From NCBI GenBank assembly GCA_963678675.1, contig OY783193.1:2425501-2489500 (forward strand): DNA of 64,000 nt. Reading direction: 5' to 3'. Shown in pieces: positions 47,496 to 58,974 of the stretch (its first letter is position 1; the number at the start of each line of letters is the position of its first letter). The translations under genes were made by a program, and so were the position numbers. Under the pieces are notes generated by a model. The model saw only the letters and a list, made by a program, of their open reading frames with translations. It ran no database searches and had not been told where the DNA came from. This stretch comes from Xiphydria camelus (taxonomy: Eukaryota; Arthropoda; Insecta; Hymenoptera; Xiphydriidae).

Positions 47496-48086
47496 TGCGT
47501 CGCGTAACGAAAAACAAACTAAACGCGGCTGCTACTGAAATATTGCCGTGGTCTGTTCTGTGAGATGGGATTCAAAAAAAGACGGAGCCTATATCGGGAG
47601 ACTCGCGCTCATTTTACCCCTCCGCGTTCGATCTTCTCCTATGTGATCACCCCTTTTTTCGACCCCACGTTCTCCTTCTCTTCCTCTCTCTCTCTCGCAC
47701 GCTCGTGCGGTTTCTTCTCCCGCTCTCTCTCTCTCTCTCCTCGCGCTGTCTTCATCTACATTCCCCTCCCTCGCTCGCTCTCGAGTGTAATGCCAGTATT
47801 GATATCGCATACCTACTTCCTCGCCACTTTGAAAATGGATATCCACCCCTCGATACGCGGGGTAAAGCGAGAATCGAGGTCGTGGTCGAGTGATTCGATC
47901 GAAGCTCCTCTCTCTCTCTCTCTCTCTCTCTGCCCTCCCCTCTGCGAATTGAATCGCGAGGGGATGAATATAGGGTTAAAAGGACTTTTTGTTATACCGA
48001 GTCGGGGAGCAGCGCGGGGTCGGTCTGCTGTTTTCGATGATTCTCGAGGGTTAAAGATTAAGAGATAAAGTACCTACGACTTTATA
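47496..48086. other. No gene recognised; CT-rich
   Basis: The 47565-48068 plus frame (167 codons) is Ser/Leu/Arg-rich because of CT runs (47685-47740, (TC)n at 47909-47931). The opposite strand is equally open, so I do not call a gene. Confidence 0.5.
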
Positions 48087-48349
48087 CACAGAGAAAAAGA
48101 ATTAGTTGGATCTACTGAAAATTAGTTACGCGGTTGCAAGCCATTATCAACGTATGTCAATGAAATGTTTTAATGCGTCTGATGAAATATCTCTTCCTTG
48201 TGCGATCATGTGGAATAGTATGTGATTGCGAGGAAGAAATATCTAATTAATATATATATGAAAACAGATAAAATTGATCTAAAATTGATAATTACTCGCG
48301 ATCCCGCCAAGTAATTTTTAGTAGCTCCAATTAATTCGTTTTCTCTGTG
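48087..48349 (+). mobile_element. CACAGAG family U, copy 2
   Basis: Starts CACAGAGAAAAAGAATTAGT and ends with the inverse (complement CACAGAGAAAACGAATTAAT); inverted ends reach about 50 bases with TGGATCTACTGAAAATTA against TGGAGCTACTAAAAATTA. Flanks are TA and CA. Same orientation as copy 1 at 44883. Confidence 0.88.
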
Positions 48350-51074
48350 CAGATTAACATACTTTTTGGGTATCTTCGCGACGGTATAATTATTTGCAAT
48401 TCATTCCAATTTGAACGAAGCCGTTTTCGTGGCCAGTGAAAAAAAAACGCATGAGTTCGCTACACGAGGTCGTTCCGAATGGCGCGTCTAGTCTTTACTT
48501 CCTGCTCGAGCTCTTCGACCTTCTCCCCACGAATCGCTCAACTCGTCGCGCGTCAGCCAGCGACGACAGACGACACGGCGCAAGAAACGTCGACGGACAA
48601 ATCGCGGCCACGCGCCACGCTCCGGAAACGGTGCCTCTAAAAGGCGTGCAATAATATTGTGTATCGTTCTGGCAACCCCCTAACGCGGATCGTCGCGTCG
48701 AATTTCCTGCGGGAGTGGCCAGCTCTCTCCCTCTCCGGAAGCACCCTTCGACACGCGCATCGGCCCACCCGCCGTTCCCTCTTCAAATCAAATTCCATTC
48801 GATCCCAATTCCGCTCGGGACGACATACGGATGCGCGGCAATAACGGAGTTAAACGAATACAGTCAATCACCGCGCGCGATAAGGCAAATAAATTTGGCT
48901 GAAGGAACGCGGGATCGAGAATTTGTACACAGAGTGCGAGGAAATATATTTCTTTTGTTTTATTTTAGAAGGCGAGTATATAAGGTGACACTGTCTCAAT
49001 AGCAGGACATATCCCAGTATGTAGCCCGGCATATTTGAGTATAATTCATATTATCGAATAGGCTAAAAAGGAACGACCAGTGGAAAAAAAAAATCTCGAA
49101 TAAATTATGGATGTATTCACAAGGAAGTATGCACAAGTAAGAACACCGAGTAAAATCTGCTGTATGCATTATTATGGCTGTCCAAATTCTGGGCTTAGCC
49201 GGCCGGCTATCGGAGCAGTTACCTTATCGTCGCGAGAATCGCGTCAGGTGGGCGTGTCGATATATTTCTCGGCCGAAGGTGCATCCGCGGTCGGTCCATA
49301 ATTAATCTCCTTATTCGCGAACCTTGGCCCCGCGGCGACACGACACTTCTTCCTCGAGATGACATTTCCGATTTCGAGAGAAGTCCCGCATCGTCGCGTC
49401 GACCGAGACATTATCGTCAATTATCTAATGGCGGTTCGAGCGGACGTTTTTACGACGTTAAAAAAATGTTGATGCGCCGAAATGTCTTTCCAGCGCCATT
49501 AAGACCGGCGTCGCGAGCCTTCCATCGTTCACCTTATAAATACTAATGACTTTCATTGGAAACACTCGAACGTCAACTAGCGTACCTAACCGTCATAAAT
49601 GGAATTAAGATAAATCTCGGCTCGCTCTCGCGCTGATTTACGAGCGACGAGCGAGAGACGTCTCGTTGCGTAACGCGCGTGCGCGCGCAGTACGCGCGGA
49701 GGTACGACGTACCTCCTAGTTCCAACTCCACAATTCGTCGTACACGCGCGTCACAGCGGCGCGCAAAGCGCCACCGTGGCAGGTGTGGGTACCTCGCGCA
49801 GCTGCTGCAGCGAGCGCTGTACACCGACCAGCGTCCCGCGTAGATATACACACGGCGCACATATCGGGGAACGAAATGTATCAGCATCGCGATCGACTTT
49901 TACGACAGTGACTGACGTTACTGCGCGCGCCGACAGAAATAGTCTAAGATCCGAACTAGAGAGACGTTCTTCACCGATCTGCTTACCGGATGAAAAGTAT
50001 TTTTTGTCAAACATAATACGTCAATGAATATATCGCGAATGTGGGTAGGCTAATAAAATATGCTCAAGACTATCCTTAAAACTATATAAACAGGTGAGCT
50101 GATATGAGCAATTTGCACCGATCTGCTTACCAATTAAACTATATATGAAAATAAAGATAATTTTATTGCAAACACGATGGTATAACCCTACCTGCAAAAA
50201 ATCGGTCATGAATCACGGTTGTAAGGCTTTGCAGTTTATCGGAGCCAGCCAAGATGCGCGTACTACAGGCAACTAACGTACTAAAAGCAATTCTATCCGA
50301 GCACGCGCGGCCCAACGAGAGACTCGAATTAAAGCCAACTCCCTCCTCCCCGATCGGGCTCTCGGACGAATCTAGATCTAATCGCGCTTTATTGCGAGCA
50401 AGACGCATCGACGCATCCGCAATCGACTCGCCCGAACGTATATCGACGATCGTATCACGAAAGCTCGCAATCTCGGCAGAAAGAAATTCGTTCGAATCGC
50501 CGATATGGTCAAAGGAACGCGCGCGCAAACGAATCGCATTCGCACTCGTGAGAATTTGCGGGTGATCTGCAAGATCCACGTCGGAGCTGCGAGTCGTCGT
50601 CGAGGCCAAGGCTCTGAATTTCGCCGTACATCGCCTCGCTCATCAACCTTGAGCACGAACAACGGCGATAACGATAATCGTAATGATCCAATCGCCCGGA
50701 TTTCCTCCGCCGCGGGCGCTTGTATCCCAGCGACCGGAGCAACTCCCGTCACTCGCTCGCCGATCGAGCCGGGCAATTGAGCCAACGACGCGCGTCGATT
50801 TCGCGCGCCGATTGAGAGACGATGAATGAAAACGGCACCTCTCTGAGCGCTCGTCGACGCGTCGTCAATGGGAAATGGGATGATCGTACGAGCCTCCCGG
50901 ATGTACAGTCGCGTCCTTCGTACATATGAAGGTGGGAGACTGCATTCCTGTGGGAATTAATAACTTCCCTTTCCGGTTAATTCATTATTGGCTGCGATAG
51001 CGACGTCGATTAGTCTCGAGTAAGAAAAATTGACGCCCGTTTGATTAACATGTGATCAGGTCGCTTAATGTGGT
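48350..51074. other. No gene recognised; one direct repeat
   Basis: CACCGATCTGCTTACC occurs at 49972 and 50116 (144 base spacing), each followed 30-45 bases later by TTTTxTTGxCAAACA-like sequence. The rest is CG-rich unique DNA; overlapping frames around 50163-50785 on both strands lack domains. Confidence 0.45.
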
Positions 51075-51202
51075 CGCTATTTCATCACATTTTGATCGAT
51101 TTTTAATTTGAAGATAAAACTAACCACTTTAAACTGAATAAATGTCATTTAAATGTCATTTTAAAATTGAAAATGGATCAAAATGTGATACACGTGAAAT
51201 GA
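51075..51202. repeat. Palindromic repeat, CATCACATTTTGATC arms
   Basis: Left arm 51079-51109 (ATTTCATCACATTTTGATCG) and right arm 51163-51200 are near inverses (complement ATTTCACGTGTATCACATTT then TGATCC). The loop has a duplicated AATGTCATTT word. Probably an old MITE; exact ends not found. Confidence 0.6.
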
Positions 51203-51927
51203 AAATTGCACCACACTGAGATTATGATATTCTTATTCTTCGGATCCTCTTTCGATCACATCGAGAATAATTCTATCAATTTTTGATCAAATTGGCATTA
51301 CATTTTTTTATTCGGGGTTGCATACGCGAAGAAAAAAGTGCATCACTCTCTTCAGCGGCCTTCCGTAAAAGCGCAACTCGAGGCGCTTGAAAAAAGACAC
51401 TCGAAACAAATCCCCGCGAACGCACCAGGTCCGTCAATCGCCTCGGGGACGATGCACTCAACCCACCTATCCACCTCGCGTGTGTAGTTCGCATCTGCAT
51501 AATCGTTGAGAACCGTGAAGGGGTGTAGCATCAGCCAACCGCAAAGACAATCGCTGCGTCCTCGTCTCGGCACCTCATCTCTTACGAGAGAGGGTGAGAG
51601 AGAGAGAGAGAATTCTCTCGACTGCAGTCTCGGAACTGACAAAAATGACGTAAATGTCGGGACCTTTGTGCATCGCGCGCGCGCGCGCGACCCTCGCTGG
51701 AAAACGCAAGGCCTCCCTCGCGACTTGCGACATCGGTTCACGCGCGAGACGTTCTCGCGCGCAGCGTTAAATATTGTCATTTCGCGGTTGCGCCAGTCGC
51801 GCAAACCGTGCGCGGTTGCATGTGCGAACCGTGTTTTTATGGGGAAAAAATTGCGGCGCTATTTCGGCTCGTTGGGATGTGCCGCGGGAAAATTCCTTTG
51901 CGCGTTAAAGCTGCCGAACGTTTTCAG
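51203..51927. other. No gene recognised
   Basis: The 51506-52045 plus frame (179 codons) crosses a GA run (51596-51611), a CGCG run and the next inverted-repeat element, and has no domain. The opposite strand is open too (51352-51804). Confidence 0.5.
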
Positions 51928-52169
51928 AATTGAAGACCTTGGGACCAGAAGGGGACATGCCACCAAACAAAGTTTTGGAGAAAACGTCATTTTTAACTTA
52001 TTCTCAAATCGTGAAATCCAGGTTTTTAATTTGTTTCGGAAATAAGGTCAACGTTTGTTTCGAAATATGTAATTAAAAACAACAGAGGTAACGCAAATGT
52101 TTATTTAAGGGTTTTCGAGTGTTTGACGAAATTGTGGCTTATCCCCTTCTAGTCCCAAGGTCTTCAATT
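51928..52169. mobile_element. Inverted-repeat element, AATTGAAGACCTTGGGACC tips
   Basis: Left AATTGAAGACCTTGGGACCA then GAAGGGGACA matches the complement of the right end (AATTGAAGACCTTGGGACTA then GAAGGGGATA) over about 36 bases. The interior is A/T-rich with ATTTTTAAC/GTTTTTAATT words. No obvious target duplication. Non-coding. Confidence 0.85.
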
Positions 52170-52925
52170 GCGTTCCAGTATAAAAAGTGGAAGCAATGCG
52201 GGGGATTCGACTGTAGGATGAAAATCTCGAGCACTTAATTAGGAATAGCACTGTCGAAAAAAACGTTATTCACTCAAACCTTGCACGTGAAACCGTATTT
52301 GAACCGAGACCCCGCAATCCAACGCGTCTTTCTTCTCCGCTGCATTGCTTCTTGCGGCGAGTCGATCCTCTCTTTTTTTCTCCTCGTTTCCGCAACGAGC
52401 GATTCCGAGAACGCGATCGCTCGGAACCTATCACGCCTTGTCACTGGTCCGTCCGCGCGCGTCAGGATTAAATGAGCGACATATGTAATACACGCTGTGT
52501 CGCCTGACCCCGACAGCTCAGCAACTGCAATTATCGCAAATCGGTTGCAAAATATATAATGCACACGTACCGGTGCGCAGTTTCCGCGCGAGGGAGAAAA
52601 CCAGTCGGGCCGAGAGTGCTGGGATGGGTACCCGGTACGCTCGATCCTCCAGCGAGAGGGGGGCGTAACCTCTCACGACTTTCCCGACTGTTTAGGCGGC
52701 TGAGGTGTGAGATAATTATTGCGCAATCAGGGCGTAAGTGGTGTCGACGCGCGCCAAGGCCGCGACACGCGGTAGCGATTACAAGCGGGGACGAAAATTC
52801 TCTCACGCGTGGGAGTGGTGTGACGCGCGTGTTGCATTGAATTAAATGTATATACACACAGAGTTGATTCGGCTCCGCGAGCCTCTCTCGGCCACAATGC
52901 GTCCTCGCCGAGTGCGTAAAGTAGC
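52170..52925. other. No gene recognised
   Basis: CG-rich sequence. The 52531-52941 minus frame has no domain. Nothing supportable. Confidence 0.45.
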
Positions 52926-53097
52926 CCCTATAGACGGTCAATATATTGATTCAATATGTATTGATCAATACGTATTAAAAGGCTATATTGAACGTTTAGG
53001 AGAGCTTCAAACATATTGCCGGCATATTGATGGAAATTTATATTGAGAAGCGTATTGATGGAAGCTATATTGATGCTCATATTGACGTCTATGAGGC
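52926..53097. repeat. Cluster of ATATTG motifs bounded by an inverted repeat
   Basis: CCTATAGACGGTCAATAT (52927) and ATATTGACGTCTATGAGG (53079-53096) are imperfect inverses. Between and around them, TATTG occurs ten times on the plus strand from 52944 to 53103, mostly 11-16 bases apart and usually followed by A. It lies at the broken 3' side of the Harbinger fragment and gives the minus frame its repeated Ile-Asn tail. A short insertion or subterminal motif array are both possible. Confidence 0.65.
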
Positions 53098-53401
53098 ATA
53101 TTGATTCAAATCTTCCAAATCCATGCCAGAAGCTAGGTATCCTCAATGTAATGGAAAGCCCTTGACTCGCCGGAATTGCTTTGCGCATCACCGTACCTTG
53201 TTTTTCAATTTTAGGCCTAACTAGCTCCAAAAAATTATCAAAGGCCGCTTCATCCATTCGGAGGAAATTTTTATAATCCTCTGGTTCTGTGACTCGAAGA
53301 TAGTTCAGCAAATGTTCGTGTGTAAAACGATTTCTCAGCTTGTACCATTCTTTTGTGACCAGCGTCCTTGTCTTTTCTTGTTTATCGCCTGTTTTAAGCC
53401 T
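53091..53401 (-). pseudogene. PIF/Harbinger transposase, N-terminal fragment
   Basis: On the minus strand the open frame begins just after a TAA (53402-53404) and reads WYKLRNRFTHEHLLNYL, DYKNFLRMDEAAFDNFLEL and IEKQGTVMRKAIPASQ, then SITLR. This is the region before the catalytic domain in HARBI1-like transposases of insects. After SITLR (near 53141) the family sequence continues in the +1 frame as YLASGMDLEDL, so a one-base frameshift is present. It stops near 53091. The catalytic DDE part is absent. A broken, 5'- and 3'-truncated copy. Confidence 0.85.
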
Positions 53402-53608
53402 TTATCGGACTCGGAATTGGTAGCTCTTTCAAGTCACCGATGATTAAAAATTCCAATCGAAAGTGAAATCTATCTTAACTTATTGTTCGCCACTATAAAA
53501 GAAAGCCAAATGCTCTTTCCATTGTCACAATTTGTCATTATCGTCTCCAAGTGTCGCAGAGACACACAGTTTCTATCGTGCCTCCCATAGGGTTCTTCGG
53601 AGCTTGTG

Positions 53609-53880
53609 CAAGGTAGAAAAATAATTTGGTTAAATGACAGAATGCATCTGGAGTTAGACGAGTCAAATTATTCGAAACAAAATACTGGTAAGCTTAATCA
53701 AATATTTAGTTATTCCAACGACATGTTTAATTATTCCAATTACACGTCTAGTTATTCTAACCGGAAAATGGTTAAAACCGAACGGATAGAGAGAGAGAGA
53801 GGATCCGTATTTCACGACCAAACTGTTTGGTTACAGTTCCCAGGATTTCGGTCAAATTGACGAGTTTATTTTTCTCAGCG
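53609..53880 (+). mobile_element. CACTGAG family W, copy 3
   Basis: Right end matches copy 2 (CCCAGGATTTCGGTCAAATT ... TTTTTCTCAGCG, TA flank). The left end is decayed (AGAAAAATAATTTGGTTAAA). Interior repeats TAGTTATTCCAAC/TTATTCCAATTAC words. A GA run (53786-53800) has grown inside it. No family V segment here, unlike copy 2. Confidence 0.82.
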
Positions 53881-54660
53881 TATATGTATAGGCTCGACGC
53901 TGACTGCAAACAATCCATCGAGGCAAAGTGTGCCTTATAAATAGTGCTTTCTCCTGCTCCTCCTCCTCCCCCTCCGCGTCCACCCACCGAGCTTTCTCCC
54001 TCCCTCCCCCCTCTCTCTCTCTTTTATCTTCCCTCCCCCTTCCTCCATCTCGCGGGAGTAGACTATTTCGCGTATGCAAACAAGCGCGCGTTTAACGCCC
54101 GATCGAACCGCGAAGAAAGTCGTGTCGCGCGGCGCGTACTCTCCCCGCTGGAATTCGATTTGATCCTCCGCCGCGGCGCTCGCGCCGCACCGTCGACGCC
54201 TCGCGGTCCCCCTGCTCGCCCGTGATAATTCATTCGGGTCAAGTGGCTTATCGGGGACGATAAGTCATTCGGAGTCGTTACCGTGCGCGCCTCGGGCATC
54301 CCGCGTGCGTTATGCAGTTTATTCCGGCGCGCGAGCGAAGGACAGGTGCGCGAGAATTCGTTTCTTCGCCGGGGAGAAAAAGGCGCGCGTTTCGGGTTCA
54401 ACGGGTTTCGCCGGGGAATTTTAGCGACGCCTAGGAACGCGATTCGCGTCGCCAGGATAATCGTTTACGGCCGTCCGGCAGTTTTGATCAAAACGTTTAA
54501 CTGAAAATGTCTACGCGCATAAAATGATCACGTCTGAAAAATCATCGTTTTATTCTTTGCCGGATTTTGGATCGCTCCTTGCCTCCCGATCGTTGAATGA
54601 AAATATTCGCGACGGTTGAGCCGCGATGTATGCTCTATTGATCTGAATCAGTAAAAATAC
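53881..54660. other. No gene recognised
   Basis: C/T-rich tract at 53950-54045, then CG-rich sequence with domain-free frames on both strands (53944-54225 plus, 54063-54401 minus). Confidence 0.45.
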
Positions 54661-54751
54661 CTGATACCAAAAACAGAGACTGAAGTCCAGTGAATATAGG
54701 GTCAGTAACCTTTTATTCACTGGATTTCAGTGGCTTTTCACTGATTTTGGT
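54661..54751. repeat. Small inverted repeat, CCAGTGAATA arms
   Basis: Left arm 54661-54696 (GACTGAAGTCCAGTGAATA) pairs with 54714-54751 (complement CACTGAAATCCAGTGAATA). A 17 base loop. Hairpin or very short MITE; no clear flanking duplication. Confidence 0.65.
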
Positions 54752-56587
54752 CTACGCGGACTCTCGGCATGCATAACAATGTATTTCACTCCCTCGCGGA
54801 ATAGAAGAGAGCGAGGAAGAATTTCTCTGCCCCTACACTTCCCCGCGCGCTTCCGTCGCGTTGGAACGACCGCGGTTAAGCGACGACCGCCCGAGTCGGA
54901 GCGACGTAGAAGGCCAAAGAGAGATTCCGGTTAGTGGCCCAATAATAAATTAAGATGTAATAACTTTTGCAAAACTTTTCCTCGGCGCGCGCGCGCGCGC
55001 GAGTACTCTATTAACTTTTATTTCCCCGAGAAAGTTTTCCAGCTCCTCTCGCGCGCGCCGAGAACTTTGTAAGACGACTTGCCGGGAGTTTAATAAATTC
55101 CCGGACGAGGGAAAAGGGAAGAGGAGGGATGGGAGAGCTTTGGTGGCGCGGCCGCGGCGGTCCTCCGCTCGCGAAATTGCAAATGTCGACGCGGCGGAAA
55201 ATGCGTTTCTTTCGCGGAAATTTCAGCTTTCACGAGAGCGAGAAAAGGAGATAGAGAGAAAACGAGGAAAGCGAGACGCGGGGAGAAAGAAACGCGCGAA
55301 TGTGAGAGCCGCCGCAGGACCTCCGCTTTTTCGCCGTTTACGAGCGCGCGAGACTCACTCGCCCGACCACGCGCCTCTTCGCACGCGTTGCGTAGGTCAG
55401 TGACGCTCCCCGCGCCGCAGTCGCGGCACGCCTTCGCGGAATTCGAGGCGCTGCGTGCCGCTCGAACTCGACGGCGGAGGAGGAGGAGGACGCTCGTCGC
55501 CTCTACTCGTCGGGGTTACGTCGCGAGAGGGAATCTTTTCTCGCGCCGCGATACCGCGAATCCGAATCTCACTTCCACTGCCTTCGTCGTTTTGCCGCGG
55601 TCGAACGCCTCCGGCGCGATTGCCGCCTCGGGGGAAGTTACTCGGCCGGTCTCCTTTAAAACATTGCAAACAGTTTGCTCCTCCTTTTTTTTCACGAGTT
55701 GCAGTCGCGAAGAAATGTCGACTGCGAGTTTTTTTTTCCCGCGATAAACGGTATTGCGACGTTATTTCCTCGCGCGGAGAACGGGAATTTGCGGTCAATG
55801 CGACGGAAGAAATCGCGTTAGCGTCGTCAACGTTTCGCGTCCACTGGTTTTACCGAGGTAATTTCGCGAGAAATGCAATTTTTATGACCGGAAAAAAAAT
55901 GCTCGTATCTTTAAATTCAATTTGCAATCCGTACGCATATTCAACGTCACGCGAAAAAGAAAATGCCTGAAAATATTATCACTCGCTGAGTTATAAGCGG
56001 ATTTCTCTTTGCTCTATTGTGACGTCATCGAAGAGCCGCGAAAGACGCACTTGTGCCAATGTACGAGTGCGAGGGAGATAGGTTTACTGAACGATAACGT
56101 GTGCTGCGTTTCTAAATGTCTTTTTACGGCTCGGATGAAACCGAAAATGAAAAATGAAAAAATACGGGGTTGATAATTTTTTCCACAGTTTTCGAATCAT
56201 TAATAAAAAAAAATCAATCACCCACCCTCATCGCCCGTGTGCACGCGTGATCTTTCGAGTGAAGATCAGCCGATGGAATCGACTCCGCGACTGCAGCTAC
56301 AGGAGGAAAGCGAACGACCGAATATAACCGACGATGCGAACAAATGAGCGAGTCGCCCATTCCCGTGGCAACGATCTCAATCAGATAGGAGCGAGCGGAA
56401 TAGAACGCGGGATTGTGTATTCGATACAGGTAATATATAGCGCGCTCCAGATGCAATATTTATGTCCCGGTGTATTTCACCAGCAGCCCATTATTCATTC
56501 GCCGGCATTGAATAAGCATTAGGTATCACAGATCCAGCCATGTTTCGCGTTCTTGCGCGGTACCGGGGCGAGAGGTGTATCGGTATA
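54752..56587. other. CG-rich unique sequence, no gene recognised
   Basis: Contains a CGCG run near 54976-55001 and overlapping, mutually open CG-rich frames (55388-55747 plus, 55397-55798 minus, 55455-55970 plus) with no domain. Confidence 0.45.
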
Positions 56588-57828
56588 CCATCATTGTACC
56601 GGTTCTCGGACGACTAAGGTTTGAACAGAAGTAAAAAAAAAACATTACTTTCAATTTTAATCATAAATTATAGTCAAAAAAAAGTTAAACTGTTACCTTT
56701 TAGATGGTTTCTTTGGCTTAAAAAAATAAGATTTGCACATTACGAAGTAAATAAAAAAAAAATTGTTAGTCACATGAGCTAGTTCCCGAACGTTGAAAAA
56801 TGATTTAAACGAGTTTCCCCGGACGGGACTGATCTAATTACCGGACGTAAAAATCGAGGTAGGGTAAAAATGAGAATTACGAAATTTAGATATTAAATTA
56901 CTCTTTTCTTTTAAATTTAAAACACTGAATAAACATTAGGAAAGTTTAACATTGAGTATAAGATTAAAAATATTATGCGAAATATAAACGTAACATTTCA
57001 TTTTCTCCTTCTTCTAGTGGTGACCCTGTGGAAAAGACCTTTCCTAGAGGAATAATTTTATCACTTTTTATTTTATAATTTTAACAATGTTGATTTTGGG
57101 GCATTGAATCGCTTGCTGGCTTCTAGATGCGAAACACCAGTATCCACTGCCCTCAAAGCTTTCTCTAAATCGTCGTTTGTATAGTTTTTAGAAGCTTTAT
57201 TTGTCTTTGTTTTGGCCCTAAAAAATGAAAATATATCTTAGCATTGACTTTGTGAATCTGAGGCTACAAAAGCAAACAAAAATTCTACAATTTCTATGAT
57301 TAAATGTTTAAAGGAAAAAAAAAAACGAAAAAGAGGTTAGAGTTGGAAAATTCGCCATCCGGAAATTGAAACACACTAAGATTTCACTGGATCAATCTCC
57401 GGATCGATAATTTCACCCGAAAAAAAACCATTTTACAATTTTGTAAACCTTTGCTTCTTAAAAATAGATAAAAAATAGTTAAGAATACGCATTTTTCAAT
57501 TGAATACTCACATTTTCCAATTATCTACAGCCTTACGACGTGGTCATCATTTTTAACCTCGAGGTGATCACTACCTAAATAAGAAATGGTGTGGAACAGT
57601 GGTTCACAGCGCTGACTGTTCCTCAAGATTTAAATTCAGCCCTTTAAAATTTCTCAAGGCACGTTTAGGTACTTCATATCCAAAAGATAAACAAATTGTT
57701 ACACTCTTCTCGAAAAAAAAAAAAGAATTTTAATGAATTAAATCTAAACAGTTTATGAAAATTCAATCTTTTTTCACAAGAGCTGCTAGTAGTAACTCAT
57801 CCACGTCCGAGAACTGATACAATGATGG
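56588..57828 (-). mobile_element. 1.24 kb TA-flanked element with pogo-type coding remnants
   Basis: TA at 56586-56587 and 57829-57830; left CCATCATTGTACCGGTTCTC, right complement CCATCATTGTATCAGTTCTC, then GGACG in both (25 bases, two mismatches). The interior is A/T-rich and carries a pipsqueak helix-turn-helix frame on the minus strand. TA duplication plus a psq domain fits pogo-like Tc1/mariner elements. The catalytic domain is missing, so it is a deletion derivative. Confidence 0.82.
56973..57217 (-). pseudogene. pogo-type transposase N-terminus (HTH_psq), broken
   Basis: Minus strand: after a good acceptor (TTTTCATTTTTTAG, AG at 57218-57219) the frame reads AKTKTNKASKNYTNDDLEK, then ALRAVDTGVSHLEASKRFN and APKSTLLKL before a stop at 57073-57075. 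Spacing and residues fit a pipsqueak helix-turn-helix as in pogo/CENP-B-like transposases. About 20 bases on, another frame (57053-56973) reads KVFSTGSPLEEGENEMLRLY, resembling the following linker and second helical domain. A 42 base GT-AG interval or a frameshift separates the two. No DDE domain follows. It could also be a domesticated exon, but the tight TIR element around it argues for a transposon remnant. Confidence 0.72.
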
Positions 57829-58741
57829 TATCACTCCCACTGCTCCGCCGCGTTGTCGCGCGTCGTGGATCCGAAGAGTTCTTCCCGTTGGAAATCGAAT
57901 TGCGTACGCGTGACGTCACGCCCCTCGAAGGCTGTATAAAATATCGGCAATATGCCGCGTCATTCTTCTCCCTTCGTATCGAGGCACGTCCGCGATCGAT
58001 CGAATCGCGATCTCCGCGATTCTTCCACGTTGCCGCGGAGCGGCCGTAAGTTCCCGCGCCTTTCGCGCGCCGCGATGTTTACACGAGCCGCGCTGTGGTT
58101 GCCGTGGCTTACGGTCGGTAATATTCCTCCCGGCGCTGATAATCTAAATTGCTCGGAGCACCTCACAAAGGACCCACGTCCCACCAGGCGCAGTCATAAT
58201 CCCATTCCCATCTGTCGTGTGGATCGCGTCGTCGAGAAATATCTGTCCGGCCTGGTAATACCGTTGTGGCGTCTTAATTAGATCAGGCATTGCATACGTA
58301 CCCTGTACAGGGTACGCTGCTAGTGAAATTCTCCGCGGAAATTGCGTCGATTATATTCCTCCTCCGTTGACTTTGCATCTACCCGTTTCTGCACCGTGCG
58401 CTCGACGCCCGTTATCCGATGTCCGATGTTTGATAGGCGGGGCTGTGTGTGCGCCGTAGAATCCGTCCAGTCGTGAGTCAGAGTTTCGGATGATTTATCG
58501 AGGTATGATTCAGGCCGTGTGATTCATATCGCGAGGTGACAATTAACCGGAAATGTAGACACATGCGGGTATCCGACGGTTGGCCGTGAAACGAAAAAAA
58601 AAAAAATGGTAAATTCATTTCACAAAGTGAATCGAGCGTACGTACAGTCTCTCTTCAGCTCACGATTTTATGGATTCGAAAGCACGGCAAAGCTCATTAA
58701 ACACGTCGGACATCGAATAGACTGCGCGCGACACCCATTAA
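57829..58741. other. No gene recognised; 20 bp perfect palindrome
   Basis: CG-rich sequence with overlapping domain-free frames. A perfect palindrome CGTACCCTGTACAGGGTACG lies at 58297-58316; it could be a hairpin or a dimer-binding site. Confidence 0.45.
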
Positions 58742-58974
58742 CCCATTAATGCCCGACACATTTTTGTATTCAGAGTTCTCTCAGTTTTAATATTTAATTC
58801 AAAATACGTATGTTTATCAATTTTAGCGTTCTAATGTGTTATTTACAGTTTCCCATATTTTGTTTACTATTTTACAGCAGAAAAATACGGTTAGTCGCCC
58901 ATGCAAGATCACAACATTTATTTAAAATGAACCCTCACCTCCGTATGATAAATCATACGATAGGCACTAATGGG
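58742..58974. mobile_element. TTAA-flanked MITE, CCCATTAATGCC tips
   Basis: TTAA at 58738-58741 and 58975-58978; left CCCATTAATGCC, right complement CCCATTAGTGCC. The CCC start after TTAA is the usual piggyBac form. A/T-rich, non-coding; the 58810-59208 plus frame starts inside it and is not a gene. Confidence 0.88.

Noticed and set aside
47565..48068. 167-codon plus-strand frame
   Set aside because: Ser/Leu/Arg-rich because of CT runs; no domain.
51506..52045. 179-codon plus-strand frame
   Set aside because: Spans a GA run, a CG run and an inverted-repeat element.
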